A stretch of 49,188 nucleotides of DNA from an uncultured Bacteroidota bacterium (GTDB taxonomy: Bacteria; Bacteroidota; Bacteroidia; Chitinophagales; Chitinophagaceae), in the NCBI GenBank assembly GCA_902826165.1, contig CADEDV010000003.1:150052-199239 (forward strand), given 5' to 3'. Position numbers and translations under genes: made by a program. How positions within the stretch are numbered: position 1 is the stretch's first letter; each line of letters begins with the position of its first letter. The notes under the pieces were generated by a model. It ran no database searches, was not told the DNA's origin, and saw only the letters and a program-made list of their open reading frames with translations. Below are positions 1 through 7,726 of this stretch, piece by piece.

Positions 1-1
1 A

Positions 2-316
2 CAGAATTATAATTTCATTTATGTAGCCGGAAGGTTAACTATTTATCCGCCGGGCGGAAATGGGCAGCAATACGTGAATGCATTCATGAGTAACAGCACC
101 ACCTTAAATGTTCGTGTGTTTTCAGTAGAACCTGTGTTAGGCGATATCAGGTTGTATGACCTTGCCGGCAGGCCCTTATTAAAGAAGAATTTCTTTATGC
201 CATCCGGGTTTGCTACAACAACTATCCAGGTTCCCACATTGCCATCCGGTTTGTACGTAGTTACCATAACAGGAAATGGTGTTGACCTGAAAAAGACCAT
301 ACCTATTATCAAATAA
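2..316 (+). CDS. C-terminal end of a T9SS-secreted protein (type A sorting domain), 5' truncated
   Basis: The reading frame is open from base 2 to the TAA at 314-316, so this is the last 104 residues of a protein that begins left of the window. The final ~75 residues have the pattern of a type A T9SS C-terminal sorting domain: an IRLYDLAGRPL strand, then LPSGLYVVTI, then a short charged end. Such domains direct export through the outer membrane and are removed on arrival at the surface. The gene lies 7 bp before the polysaccharide lyase gene in the same direction, so the missing part may be another glycan-active or glycan-binding protein. That role is inferred from position only. Confidence 0.8.
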   Translation, partial: QNYNFIYVAGRLTIYPPGGNGQQYVNAFMSNSTTLNVRVFSVEPVLGDIRLYDLAGRPLLKKNFFMPSGFATTTIQVPTLPSGLYVVTITGNGVDLKKTIPIIK

Positions 317-323
317 GTGAAGT

Positions 324-1529
324 ATGAAAAGAGCATTGTTAGCAATAATTGGTTCAGCGTTCATCAGTTGCCAGGCAGCCAATGCCTTTAAGCAACCGGT
401 TAAGCCAGTTGTTTTTTCCCTGAACCTGCAGGCGCTGGAAAAAAACAAAAAAAGGATCAATGCTAAAGATGCCGGAATACTACCGGCTTATGAAGTATTA
501 ATAAAAGATGCTGATAGGGCACTTGATTTTGGCCCGGTGAGTGTAATGGAGAAAAAAAATATTCCGCCCAGCGGGGATAGGCATGATTATATGAGCCTGG
601 CACCTTATCACTGGCCTGATCCTTCCAAAGCAGATGGTTTGCCTTATATCAGAAAGGATGGGCAAACGAATCCCGAAGTAAAAGAATATAAGGATAAAGA
701 GTATATGCCGGCATTATGCGGTCATGTGCATACACTGGCATTAGCCTATTTTTTTTCTGGTGAAAACGTATATGCAGAACATGCAGCGAAATTACTGCGG
801 GTTTGGTTTCTTGACACGGCTTCCCGGATGAACCCCAACCTGAATTTCGCACAGGCCATAAAAGGAGTGAATACGGGAAGAGGAGCAGGGCTGATCGATT
901 CCCGCCATTTGGTGAAAGTAGTGGATGCAATAGGATTGCTGCAGGGATCTAAATACTGGATGACCGCCGATCAGCAGGGAATGAAACAATGGTTCAGTGA
1001 TTTTCTGAACTGGATGCAGAGTAGTAAGATCGGAATGGAGGAGATGGCGGCAGAAAACAATCATGGAGCTTTTTATGATGCCCAACGGTTGTCAATGGCA
1101 TTATTCATCGGGGATAAAGAGCTGGCCAGAAAAATTGTCCTGCATGCGGCAGATCGGCTTGACAAGCAAATGAATGACGAAGGATTGTTTCCCAAGGAAC
1201 TGGCCAGAACCATATCACTGCACTACTCAACTTTCGTAGTGAGTGCTTTTTTTACCATTGCGCAGATGGCTGAAAAAACAGGTATTGATTTTTGGGCAAT
1301 GACGACGCCATCCGGTAAGTCATTACGAAAGGCGTTTGAGACTTTACGTCCGTACCTGATCCGGGAAAAAGAATGGGAAGGACCGCAGATCAAAACATTT
1401 GATTGGGAAGACGGATATCCCATTCTGATGGAAGGCGCAGCTCAGTTCAATTGTAAAACCTGCCCGGATGAGGTGAAAAACCTGGCGGGCGATAAATCAG
1501 AACGTTTACGGCTTAACCTGCTATACTAA
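324..1529 (+). CDS. Alginate-lyase-family polysaccharide lyase (PL5/PL38-like), secreted
   Basis: The 401-residue product resembles the Alginate_lyase Pfam family, whose members cleave uronic-acid polysaccharides by beta-elimination on an alpha-toroid fold. Visible hallmarks are DYMSLAPYHWPDPS at 88-101, the NNH motif at 245-247, and R295 and Y301. N, H, R and Y in this order match the catalytic set known from PL5 alginate lyases. The N-terminus is a signal peptide. ISC at 14-16 could be a weak lipobox; otherwise cleavage after ANA near residue 21 is likely. The gene precedes susC/susD homologues by 30 bp, so it probably acts on the glycan they import. Alginate versus glucuronan or another polyuronate cannot be settled from sequence; PL38 is the closer impression. 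Confidence 0.8.
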   Translation: MKRALLAIIGSAFISCQAANAFKQPVKPVVFSLNLQALEKNKKRINAKDAGILPAYEVLIKDADRALDFGPVSVMEKKNIPPSGDRHDYMSLAPYHWPDPSKADGLPYIRKDGQTNPEVKEYKDKEYMPALCGHVHTLALAYFFSGENVYAEHAAKLLRVWFLDTASRMNPNLNFAQAIKGVNTGRGAGLIDSRHLVKVVDAIGLLQGSKYWMTADQQGMKQWFSDFLNWMQSSKIGMEEMAAENNHGAFYDAQRLSMALFIGDKELARKIVLHAADRLDKQMNDEGLFPKELARTISLHYSTFVVSAFFTIAQMAEKTGIDFWAMTTPSGKSLRKAFETLRPYLIREKEWEGPQIKTFDWEDGYPILMEGAAQFNCKTCPDEVKNLAGDKSERLRLNLLY

Positions 1530-1559
1530 TAACGATTTGTAAATATTTAAACTGCTATT

Positions 1560-4500
1560 ATGAAAAAATTACAGTGCTTGTTCTTCCTCTTGCTCCTGCT
1601 GGGCAGTGTTGTGATGGCGCAAAAGAAAACCATATCCGGTAAGGTGCTCAACCAGGCTACCGGGGAACCTATGCAGGGAGTGAGTATCCTGGTTGACAAA
1701 CAAAAGGGAGGCACTTCTACGAAACAGGATGGAACATATTCTATTTCTGTTCCAGGAACAGCTTCCACACTTATTTTTTCTTCAGTCGGGTTCACTCCGC
1801 AAACAATAGTGGTTGGCGATAAGACCACAGTAGATATATCTATGCAACCCCTGGTTATTGATAACAATGAGGTAGTAGTTATTGGGTATGGTACACAGCG
1901 GAAGTCTCATCTGACCGGTGCAGTATCAAAGTATAAAAATGAAAAACTGGATGAGACACCAGTGTCAAGACTTGACCAGGCATTGCAGGGTAAGATTGCC
2001 GGTGTGCAGATTCAGAATCTTACTTCTGAGGCAGGAGCGGACCCCAAGATACGTATCCGCGGAGTCAACTCATTTAGTGCTGGTGCTGATCCCCTGGTGG
2101 TAGTGGACGGACATCCTGTGCCTGACGGGCTTGCTTTTGTAAATATGGCAGATGTGGAGTCTGTTGAAGTATTGAAAGATGCAGCTTCAGCCGCTATATA
2201 TGGTTCAAGAGGTGCAAGTGGTGTAATAATCATTACAACCAAAAGCGGAAAGGCAGAAAAACCAAAATATACCGTCAAGTTTTCAACAGGTGCCAAAACA
2301 CAGTATGAGTTATACCCGATGATGACGGTAACAGAATATACGAACATGCTTTATTATGAAGCAGCCTTAAAATCAAAAGATCCTTCTATTAATCCTCCAA
2401 CGGGCAATGCTATTATCAGTAATAATGAACGGGCCGCTTATGTGCTCGAAAACCAGATTCTTGGACAGGCTACGGACTGGCAAAAGGAAGCATTAAGAAA
2501 TGCCACGGTCAGAAACTTACAGGTGAACGTTTCCGGCGGATCAAGAACATTGAAATATTATATATCTGGTGCTTACCAGAAAGACCAGGGTATGATGTAT
2601 CACAGCGAGTATGACCGCTTCAGTTTACGAACAAAACTGGATGCAGAATTAAGTAAGAAAGTAAAATTGAGTTTTAATCTTAATCCTTCTTATATCAAGA
2701 GGGAAAGACCATCTGTCAATTTCATTGATTTTGTCCGCTTCCAGTCCTACCTGCCGGTTTACCATACAGCCACTTCAGCAGCATTTGTTAACCAGGATCC
2801 TTTATGGGCTACTATCAAACCGGGTGATTTTGCCCAGGCAAGACATTTTAATGGCCGTGTATATTCCGGCTTAATGCCCGATGGAAGTTTATGGACCACC
2901 ACCTCTGCATCCAGTCCCTTCAATACAGCGAATAATACACCTAAGTCTGTCATGGAAACCAGGACTATCAATACCAATGACTACAGGATACAGAGTTCTG
3001 GTGATTTGACAGTTAATATTATACCGGGCCTTGATTTTAAGGCATTGGGCAGCATTTATGTTAACTATGCTACCGGTCTTGATTTTGCAAAGCGCAACTC
3101 TAACCGGGATGGCGATGTAAACAGGGGAGTATATACAAATCAATTCACAACGGATGTATTGTCAGAAAATACGCTAAACTATACAAAGAAGATCAGGAAG
3201 CATTCGATTGGCCTGCTGGCAGGATTTACAGCACAACAAACAAAAGTAAAACTTGACCGCCAGGTAGGACTAGATTTTCCAAGCGATAACATTCCTTCTT
3301 TTAATACAGCAAAGCAAATTGAGCAACCCTCTGTTGATGCCAACGGTAACCTGCAGGGTACTTATACCTTCAAATACCGGGAAGGATTGTTATCCTATTT
3401 AGGAAGGGTGTTATACAGCTATGATAACAAGTATTTATTTTCCGCAAGTTTCCGGAGAGACGGGAGTTCCAAATTTGCAACAGGAAATAAGTGGGGAAAT
3501 TTCCCTTCCGTTTCACTGGGCTGGGTGCTAACGGAAGAAAAGTTTATGGAGAATGTGAATTGGCTGAATAATTTGAAATTAAGAGGCAGCTATGGCGTAT
3601 CTGGGAATAACCGCATACCTAACTATCTTTTCGAAGATCTGTTATACGGAGCCAATTACCCGTTGGGTGGAGGCACCGGTGTAGTATTTACAGGCCAGGT
3701 TCCTTCCAGTAATGTTACCGCCAACCCTGATATAAGCTGGGAAACAACAAAGCAATTCAACTTCGGTATTGATATTTCATTATTTAAGAACGTCGTCAAC
3801 CTTACTACAGACGTTTATCGTTCCAGGTCAAACGACCTGTTGTTACAGCAACCTACCATGGCGACTACCGGGGCTTTGTACTTTATAAACAATATCGGAG
3901 AGCTGCAGAATAATGGTATTGAATTCGAACTAACGACAAATAACATACGCAGAAAGAATTTTAAATGGACCACGACGGCTAACCTGTCACGCAATAAAAA
4001 TGAACTAGTGGGGTATGGAGGACAGCCGTTTTCGTTAAGTTACGGTGAAAGGTCAGAAGTATACCTGAACCGGTTGGGAGATCCGCTGGTACAGTACTTC
4101 GGTTACAAAACTGATGGAGTCTGGCTTTCTCAACAGCAAATCAACGAGGCTATTGCTGCCGGGCTATCAACTAACCTCAGTAATGTATTTGTTCCGGGTG
4201 GCTTGAAGCTTGTGGATGTAAATGGAGATAATATTCTTAATGAAGATGATCGTGTTGTTACCGGTTCACCCTATCCAGACTTTACCTGGGGCTTCAGTAA
4301 TAATTTTACGTACAAGGCATTTGACCTGAGCTTTATGTTCCAGGGTGTACAGGGTGGTCAATTGGTAAATGGAGATCCCAATTATAACGAAACAAAGCGC
4401 TACAACAAGAATTATAATACAAATCGCTGGCTGAGCCCGATGTTTACCGGTGATGGCAACACTCCTTATTCAACTGTCGGATTTAACTGGATGCTGACAG

Positions 4501-4778
4501 ATTACGTGGTAGAGGATGCTTCTTATTATGCCCTGCGGGAAGTAGTGGTAGGGTACACACTTCCTGAGAAAATAGGAAAAACATTAGGCCTTAATTCTAT
4601 GAGGGTCTATTTCTCAGGGCAGAATTTATATTTCAGGAGTGCTGCCGGGTACAGGGGTATTAATACAGAAGCCCGTTTTACCAGCGGCCCTTATGCCACT
4701 CCCCTTGCGGATGGATACCAGCGGGGAAGTTTTCCAACACCCAAGACATTTTTATTTGGTATCGATATAAACTTTTAA
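1560..4778 (+). CDS. SusC/RagA-family TonB-dependent outer-membrane transporter
   Basis: The 1072-residue protein is a typical SusC homologue. It has a signal peptide ending near MAQ (21), a carboxypeptidase-regulatory-like beta domain at about 22-100, a NEVVVIGYGTQ segment at about 103-113, a plug domain (KIRIRGVNSF, VESVEVLKDAASAAIYGSRGA) to about residue 230, and a long 22-strand-type barrel ending in an aromatic residue (INF). SusC proteins import oligosaccharides across the outer membrane using TonB energy, with SusD as a lid. The susD homologue follows after 19 bp. The length is normal and there is no sign of a frameshift. No N-terminal secretin/TonB domain for anti-sigma signalling is visible, so regulation is probably by another sensor outside the window. 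Confidence 0.96.
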   Translation: MKKLQCLFFLLLLLGSVVMAQKKTISGKVLNQATGEPMQGVSILVDKQKGGTSTKQDGTYSISVPGTASTLIFSSVGFTPQTIVVGDKTTVDISMQPLVIDNNEVVVIGYGTQRKSHLTGAVSKYKNEKLDETPVSRLDQALQGKIAGVQIQNLTSEAGADPKIRIRGVNSFSAGADPLVVVDGHPVPDGLAFVNMADVESVEVLKDAASAAIYGSRGASGVIIITTKSGKAEKPKYTVKFSTGAKTQYELYPMMTVTEYTNMLYYEAALKSKDPSINPPTGNAIISNNERAAYVLENQILGQATDWQKEALRNATVRNLQVNVSGGSRTLKYYISGAYQKDQGMMYHSEYDRFSLRTKLDAELSKKVKLSFNLNPSYIKRERPSVNFIDFVRFQSYLPVYHTATSAAFVNQDPLWATIKPGDFAQARHFNGRVYSGLMPDGSLWTTTSASSPFNTANNTPKSVMETRTINTNDYRIQSSGDLTVNIIPGLDFKALGSIYVNYATGLDFAKRNSNRDGDVNRGVYTNQFTTDVLSENTLNYTKKIRKHSIGLLAGFTAQQTKVKLDRQVGLDFPSDNIPSFNTAKQIEQPSVDANGNLQGTYTFKYREGLLSYLGRVLYSYDNKYLFSASFRRDGSSKFATGNKWGNFPSVSLGWVLTEEKFMENVNWLNNLKLRGSYGVSGNNRIPNYLFEDLLYGANYPLGGGTGVVFTGQVPSSNVTANPDISWETTKQFNFGIDISLFKNVVNLTTDVYRSRSNDLLLQQPTMATTGALYFINNIGELQNNGIEFELTTNNIRRKNFKWTTTANLSRNKNELVGYGGQPFSLSYGERSEVYLNRLGDPLVQYFGYKTDGVWLSQQQINEAIAAGLSTNLSNVFVPGGLKLVDVNGDNILNEDDRVVTGSPYPDFTWGFSNNFTYKAFDLSFMFQGVQGGQLVNGDPNYNETKRYNKNYNTNRWLSPMFTGDGNTPYSTVGFNWMLTDYVVEDASYYALREVVVGYTLPEKIGKTLGLNSMRVYFSGQNLYFRSAAGYRGINTEARFTSGPYATPLADGYQRGSFPTPKTFLFGIDINF

Positions 4779-4797
4779 CCACTCAAAATAGATTATC

Positions 4798-6342
4798 ATG
4801 AAACTCAGACATTATATCATTTTACTTTGTTGCGGTGGTTTATTCTCCTGTAAGAAAGTGATTGATCTTCACTCAGAATCAAATCTCAATACCAGTACCT
4901 ATTATTCCAATTATGAGGAAGTCAGGTCCGCGTTGACAGGTTGTTACAACGGGTTGCAAGCAGCACTTTATAATGAATGGCAGTTTACCGAATTGCGAAG
5001 TGACAACTCTAAAATGGGTGTTACGGGAAGTACCAGCAATATTAACCGGGAATTAAGTGACCTCGATATGTTTATCCCCAGCCCCTCACAAGTGCAGATA
5101 TTTAATTATTGGAGAGCAGTGTACAGTAATATCAGAAATTGCAATATTATTTTGCAAAAGCTGGGTGTTGTGTATAACCCTTCCACGGGTATTCATACAT
5201 TCAATGCAATCAATATTCCCATAACAGATGCAGACCGTAAGCAACTGGCTGGAGAAGCAATGGTCATCCGGGCCTATCATTATTTTAATCTTGTCCGCTT
5301 ATTTGGAGGTGTATTTTTAATTCATCAGCCGGTAGCCCCGGTGGAAGCACCTGGTATCAGCCGTTCATCTGTGGATGATATCTATAAACTTATTCTTGTT
5401 GACCTGGGTACAGCAGCAACTTCAATGAATAATCTGAATTATGCACAGATACCATCAACAGAATTAGGAAGGGCAACAAGATGGGTGGCAAAAGGACTTC
5501 TTGCCAAAGCCTATTTAACGTTGGGAAGAAAGGCAGAGGCCGTTACTGAATTGCAGGATGTGATTACCAACAGCGGGTATGCTTTGCAAAACAGCTATGC
5601 GAATGTATTTGCCATTACTAATGAGATGAATTCGGAAATTCTTTTTGCTGTCCGCTTTAAAGCAGGCGGGCTGGGCCTTGGATCTTCTTTTGGTAACGAC
5701 TTTGCGCCGTTAGGTACAGGGTCTACTGTAATTAATGGTGACGGTGATGGCTGGAATTATCCAACGGCAGAACTGGATACATTAACAAATGGCGATAACA
5801 GGAAACCAACCTTGATCAATTCAATAGGCTCAGGAACTTCATTGAAATTATATGTAAAGAAATATTTGTTTCCTGTAACATTAGCGAACGACGGGGAAAG
5901 TGACTGGCCGGTTCTTCGTTACGCAGATATCCTGTTAATGATGGCTGAAGCAAAAGGATACACCCAGGAAGGACTGGATATGATAAACAGTGTAAGACCA
6001 AGAGCCGGCTTGCCGAATTATACAATGGCAAATATTACTTCTGTTGCACAATTTGAAAATGCTCTGTCGCAGGAACGGCGTGTTGAATTTGCCTTTGAAA
6101 ACCAGCGATGGTTTGATCTGCTCCGTTTTAATGTTACGATGACAACCGTGACAGCCATTCAGCGGATAAGGGATCATTATGCAAATGAATATGCAGCTCA
6201 TTATAGTACTTATCTTCCGCCAACGCCTTCGCTGGCAACATTGCAGGGGTATATAACAACCGATAAGTTACTGTTGCCAATACCCCAGCGGGAAATTGAT
6301 ACCAATACACAAATAGTAATTCCGCAAAACCCGGGATATTAA
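4798..6342 (+). CDS. SusD/RagB-family glycan-binding outer-membrane lipoprotein
   Basis: The 514-residue protein begins with a lipoprotein signal peptide; the lipobox is LFSC with Cys18 as the likely lipidated residue. Typical SusD features follow: the helical segment GEAMVIRAYHYFNLVRLFGG, an RADILLMMAEAK helix, and ERRVEFAFENQRWFDLLRF near the C-terminus. The end, LPIPQREIDTN...NPGY, is also characteristic. SusD proteins bind oligosaccharide at the cell surface and close over the SusC barrel. The gene directly follows the SusC homologue and is clearly co-transcribed. The ligand is unknown; the neighbouring lyase suggests a uronate glycan. Confidence 0.96.
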   Translation: MKLRHYIILLCCGGLFSCKKVIDLHSESNLNTSTYYSNYEEVRSALTGCYNGLQAALYNEWQFTELRSDNSKMGVTGSTSNINRELSDLDMFIPSPSQVQIFNYWRAVYSNIRNCNIILQKLGVVYNPSTGIHTFNAINIPITDADRKQLAGEAMVIRAYHYFNLVRLFGGVFLIHQPVAPVEAPGISRSSVDDIYKLILVDLGTAATSMNNLNYAQIPSTELGRATRWVAKGLLAKAYLTLGRKAEAVTELQDVITNSGYALQNSYANVFAITNEMNSEILFAVRFKAGGLGLGSSFGNDFAPLGTGSTVINGDGDGWNYPTAELDTLTNGDNRKPTLINSIGSGTSLKLYVKKYLFPVTLANDGESDWPVLRYADILLMMAEAKGYTQEGLDMINSVRPRAGLPNYTMANITSVAQFENALSQERRVEFAFENQRWFDLLRFNVTMTTVTAIQRIRDHYANEYAAHYSTYLPPTPSLATLQGYITTDKLLLPIPQREIDTNTQIVIPQNPGY

Positions 6343-6356
6343 AAACTTTACTACCA

Positions 6357-7253
6357 ATGAAAAAAATAAAATCATTTTTAGCTCTTTTGTTTTTCACATC
6401 TTCATTACTGGCCCAGAACGGAGATACCGTTACTTATAAACCGGTGGAATACCCTGAAGGATATTCAGCACAGCTCAATGTGACCTATACAACAGTGAAT
6501 GGATGGGATGGGAAGATGGACTTATACCTGGCACCTAAATCAAAAGGACTTTCACCGGTTGTAATCAATATACACGGAGGTGGCTGGAATAAGGGAGTGA
6601 AGGAATCACAGACAGGATTCAATACCTTCTTTAAAATGGGCTATGCAGTTGCTAATATCGAATACAGGCTTACAGGGCAGGCCACAGCACCGGCTGCTAT
6701 AGAAGATACAAGATGCGCCTTACTTTACCTGATAAAAAATGCGGAAGAACTGAATATTGATGTGAATAAGATAGTAATTATGGGTGGCAGCGCCGGAGGC
6801 CACCTGGCATTGATGGGAGGTTTATTGGGCAGTGGTCACCGCTTCGATGGGAATTGCCCGGGTGTGGAGAATGTAAAAGTGGCAGCTATCATTGATAAAT
6901 ATGGGATCACTGATGTATGGGATTGGGGATATGGCAGCAACGTAACCAGTAAATCAGCTGCAAGATGGCTGGGAGATAAAGCGAATGATAAAAAATTTGC
7001 AATGTCTGTTTCTCCCATTTATTATGTTACTAAAAACAGCCCTCCCACTTTTATTGTGCACGGAGATGCTGACCCGACTGTTCCTTACCAGCAATCAGTT
7101 GATTTGCACAAAAAATTTGTGGAACTGGGAGTGAAGACAGAGTTCATAACGGTCCCTGGCGGATTGCACGGTAAATTTGATAAAGAAAAGAATTCCGAAA
7201 TCAATAAAAGAATCGCTGGTTTCTTACAGGAATTGGGGCTTGGTGGAAAGTGA
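6357..7253 (+). CDS. Secreted alpha/beta-hydrolase (esterase/lipase-like)
   Basis: The 298-residue protein has a signal peptide (cleavage near Q20) and an alpha/beta-hydrolase fold. The oxyanion-hole motif HGGGW is at 73-77. The nucleophile elbow GGSAGG at 143-148 gives Ser145, and the likely remaining triad members are Asp239 in HGDADPTVP and His271 in GGLHGKF. This is the arrangement of hormone-sensitive-lipase/BD-FAE-like carboxylesterases. It is the last gene of the lyase-SusC-SusD operon (14 bp after susD), so removal of acetyl or other ester groups from the glycan is a reasonable guess. Substrate cannot be read from the sequence, and a peptidase role in the same superfamily is not excluded. 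Confidence 0.87.
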   Translation: MKKIKSFLALLFFTSSLLAQNGDTVTYKPVEYPEGYSAQLNVTYTTVNGWDGKMDLYLAPKSKGLSPVVINIHGGGWNKGVKESQTGFNTFFKMGYAVANIEYRLTGQATAPAAIEDTRCALLYLIKNAEELNIDVNKIVIMGGSAGGHLALMGGLLGSGHRFDGNCPGVENVKVAAIIDKYGITDVWDWGYGSNVTSKSAARWLGDKANDKKFAMSVSPIYYVTKNSPPTFIVHGDADPTVPYQQSVDLHKKFVELGVKTEFITVPGGLHGKFDKEKNSEINKRIAGFLQELGLGGK

Positions 7254-7281
7254 GCGGCTAAAGAAAAGGTCTGATAGCAAT

Positions 7282-7316
7282 AAAAGTCCGGGTGAACTTA
7301 GTTCAGCCGGACTTTT
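7282..7316 (+). terminator. Probable intrinsic terminator after the hydrolase gene
   Basis: AAAAGTCCGG (7282-7291) pairs perfectly with CCGGACTTTT (7307-7316). Inside this, TGAAC (7293-7297) pairs with GTTCA (7301-7305) across one G/G mismatch, giving about 15 bp around a 3-nt loop. The T run is the descending side of the stem. It begins 28 bp after the stop codon and fits the end of the operon; being symmetric, it could also act on the other strand. Confidence 0.75.
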
Positions 7317-7633
7317 CATATTTAATAATTTCAGTAAGTATTTTTTGCATGTGTAATGTTGATTTCCTGGTATTCTGAGATTAAATTTCTCTTAGAGGCT
7401 ATTTTTATTTGCATACGTAATCTCAAAACAATAAATTTACTGGACGGTTATGTTAATTTTCACGACAGAAAGGTATAAATAAGGCTGAATCAATTTTTTA
7501 CATTAGAATTTCGACACCCCCCATAGTAGATAACATGCCGTTTGCAGATTAGTAGTTAAGGGTCTTTTACCCCTTACTATTCTGTATGTGTATAGTGAAA
7601 AGACAGCCTCCTTTTTCAATGCAATATCCCTGA

Positions 7634-7650
7634 AAGCTAAACGATAGCTT
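7634..7650. repeat. Inverted repeat 1 upstream of the giant adhesin gene
   Basis: AAGCTA (7634-7639) and TAGCTT (7645-7650) form a perfect 6-bp inverted repeat around AACGA. It lies next to a second, longer inverted repeat. It could be a protein-binding site or part of a folded leader RNA; no T tract follows, so a terminator is unlikely. Confidence 0.45.
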
Positions 7651-7654
7651 AAAG

Positions 7655-7677
7655 CTATTGACTCATAATGTCAATAG
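7655..7677. promoter_or_regulatory. Inverted repeat 2, possible operator upstream of the adhesin gene
   Basis: CTATTGAC (7655-7662) and GTCAATAG (7670-7677) form a perfect 8-bp palindrome with a 7-nt spacer. The half-site spacing, about 15 bp centre to centre, suits a dimeric regulator. The site directly abuts the weak promoter-like sequence at 7678-7706. A regulatory role is inferred. Confidence 0.4.
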
Positions 7678-7706
7678 TTAGTAACTGCCATACTATACTA
7701 ATTTTC
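7678..7706 (+). promoter_or_regulatory. Weak promoter-like sequence for the adhesin genes
   Basis: TAATTTTC at 7699-7706 matches the Bacteroidota -7 consensus TAnnTTTG except for the last base. TTA at 7678-7680 sits 18 bp upstream, where TTG is expected. This would give a short leader before the ATG at 7727. The match is imperfect and is offered as a candidate only. Confidence 0.25.
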
Positions 7707-7726
7707 GTCATACCAAAACTGTAGAA

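Larger units (their letters stand above)
7254..7726. other. 473-bp intergenic region between the glycan-use operon and the adhesin genes
   Basis: No convincing gene is present. The left part holds a probable terminator hairpin. The right 100 bp hold two adjacent inverted repeats and a weak promoter-like sequence, described separately. The middle part is AT-rich, and I see no exact TAnnTTTG box with a well-spaced TTG there. A T-rich near match, TA-TTT-TTTG, occurs at 7339-7347. Confidence 0.7.
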
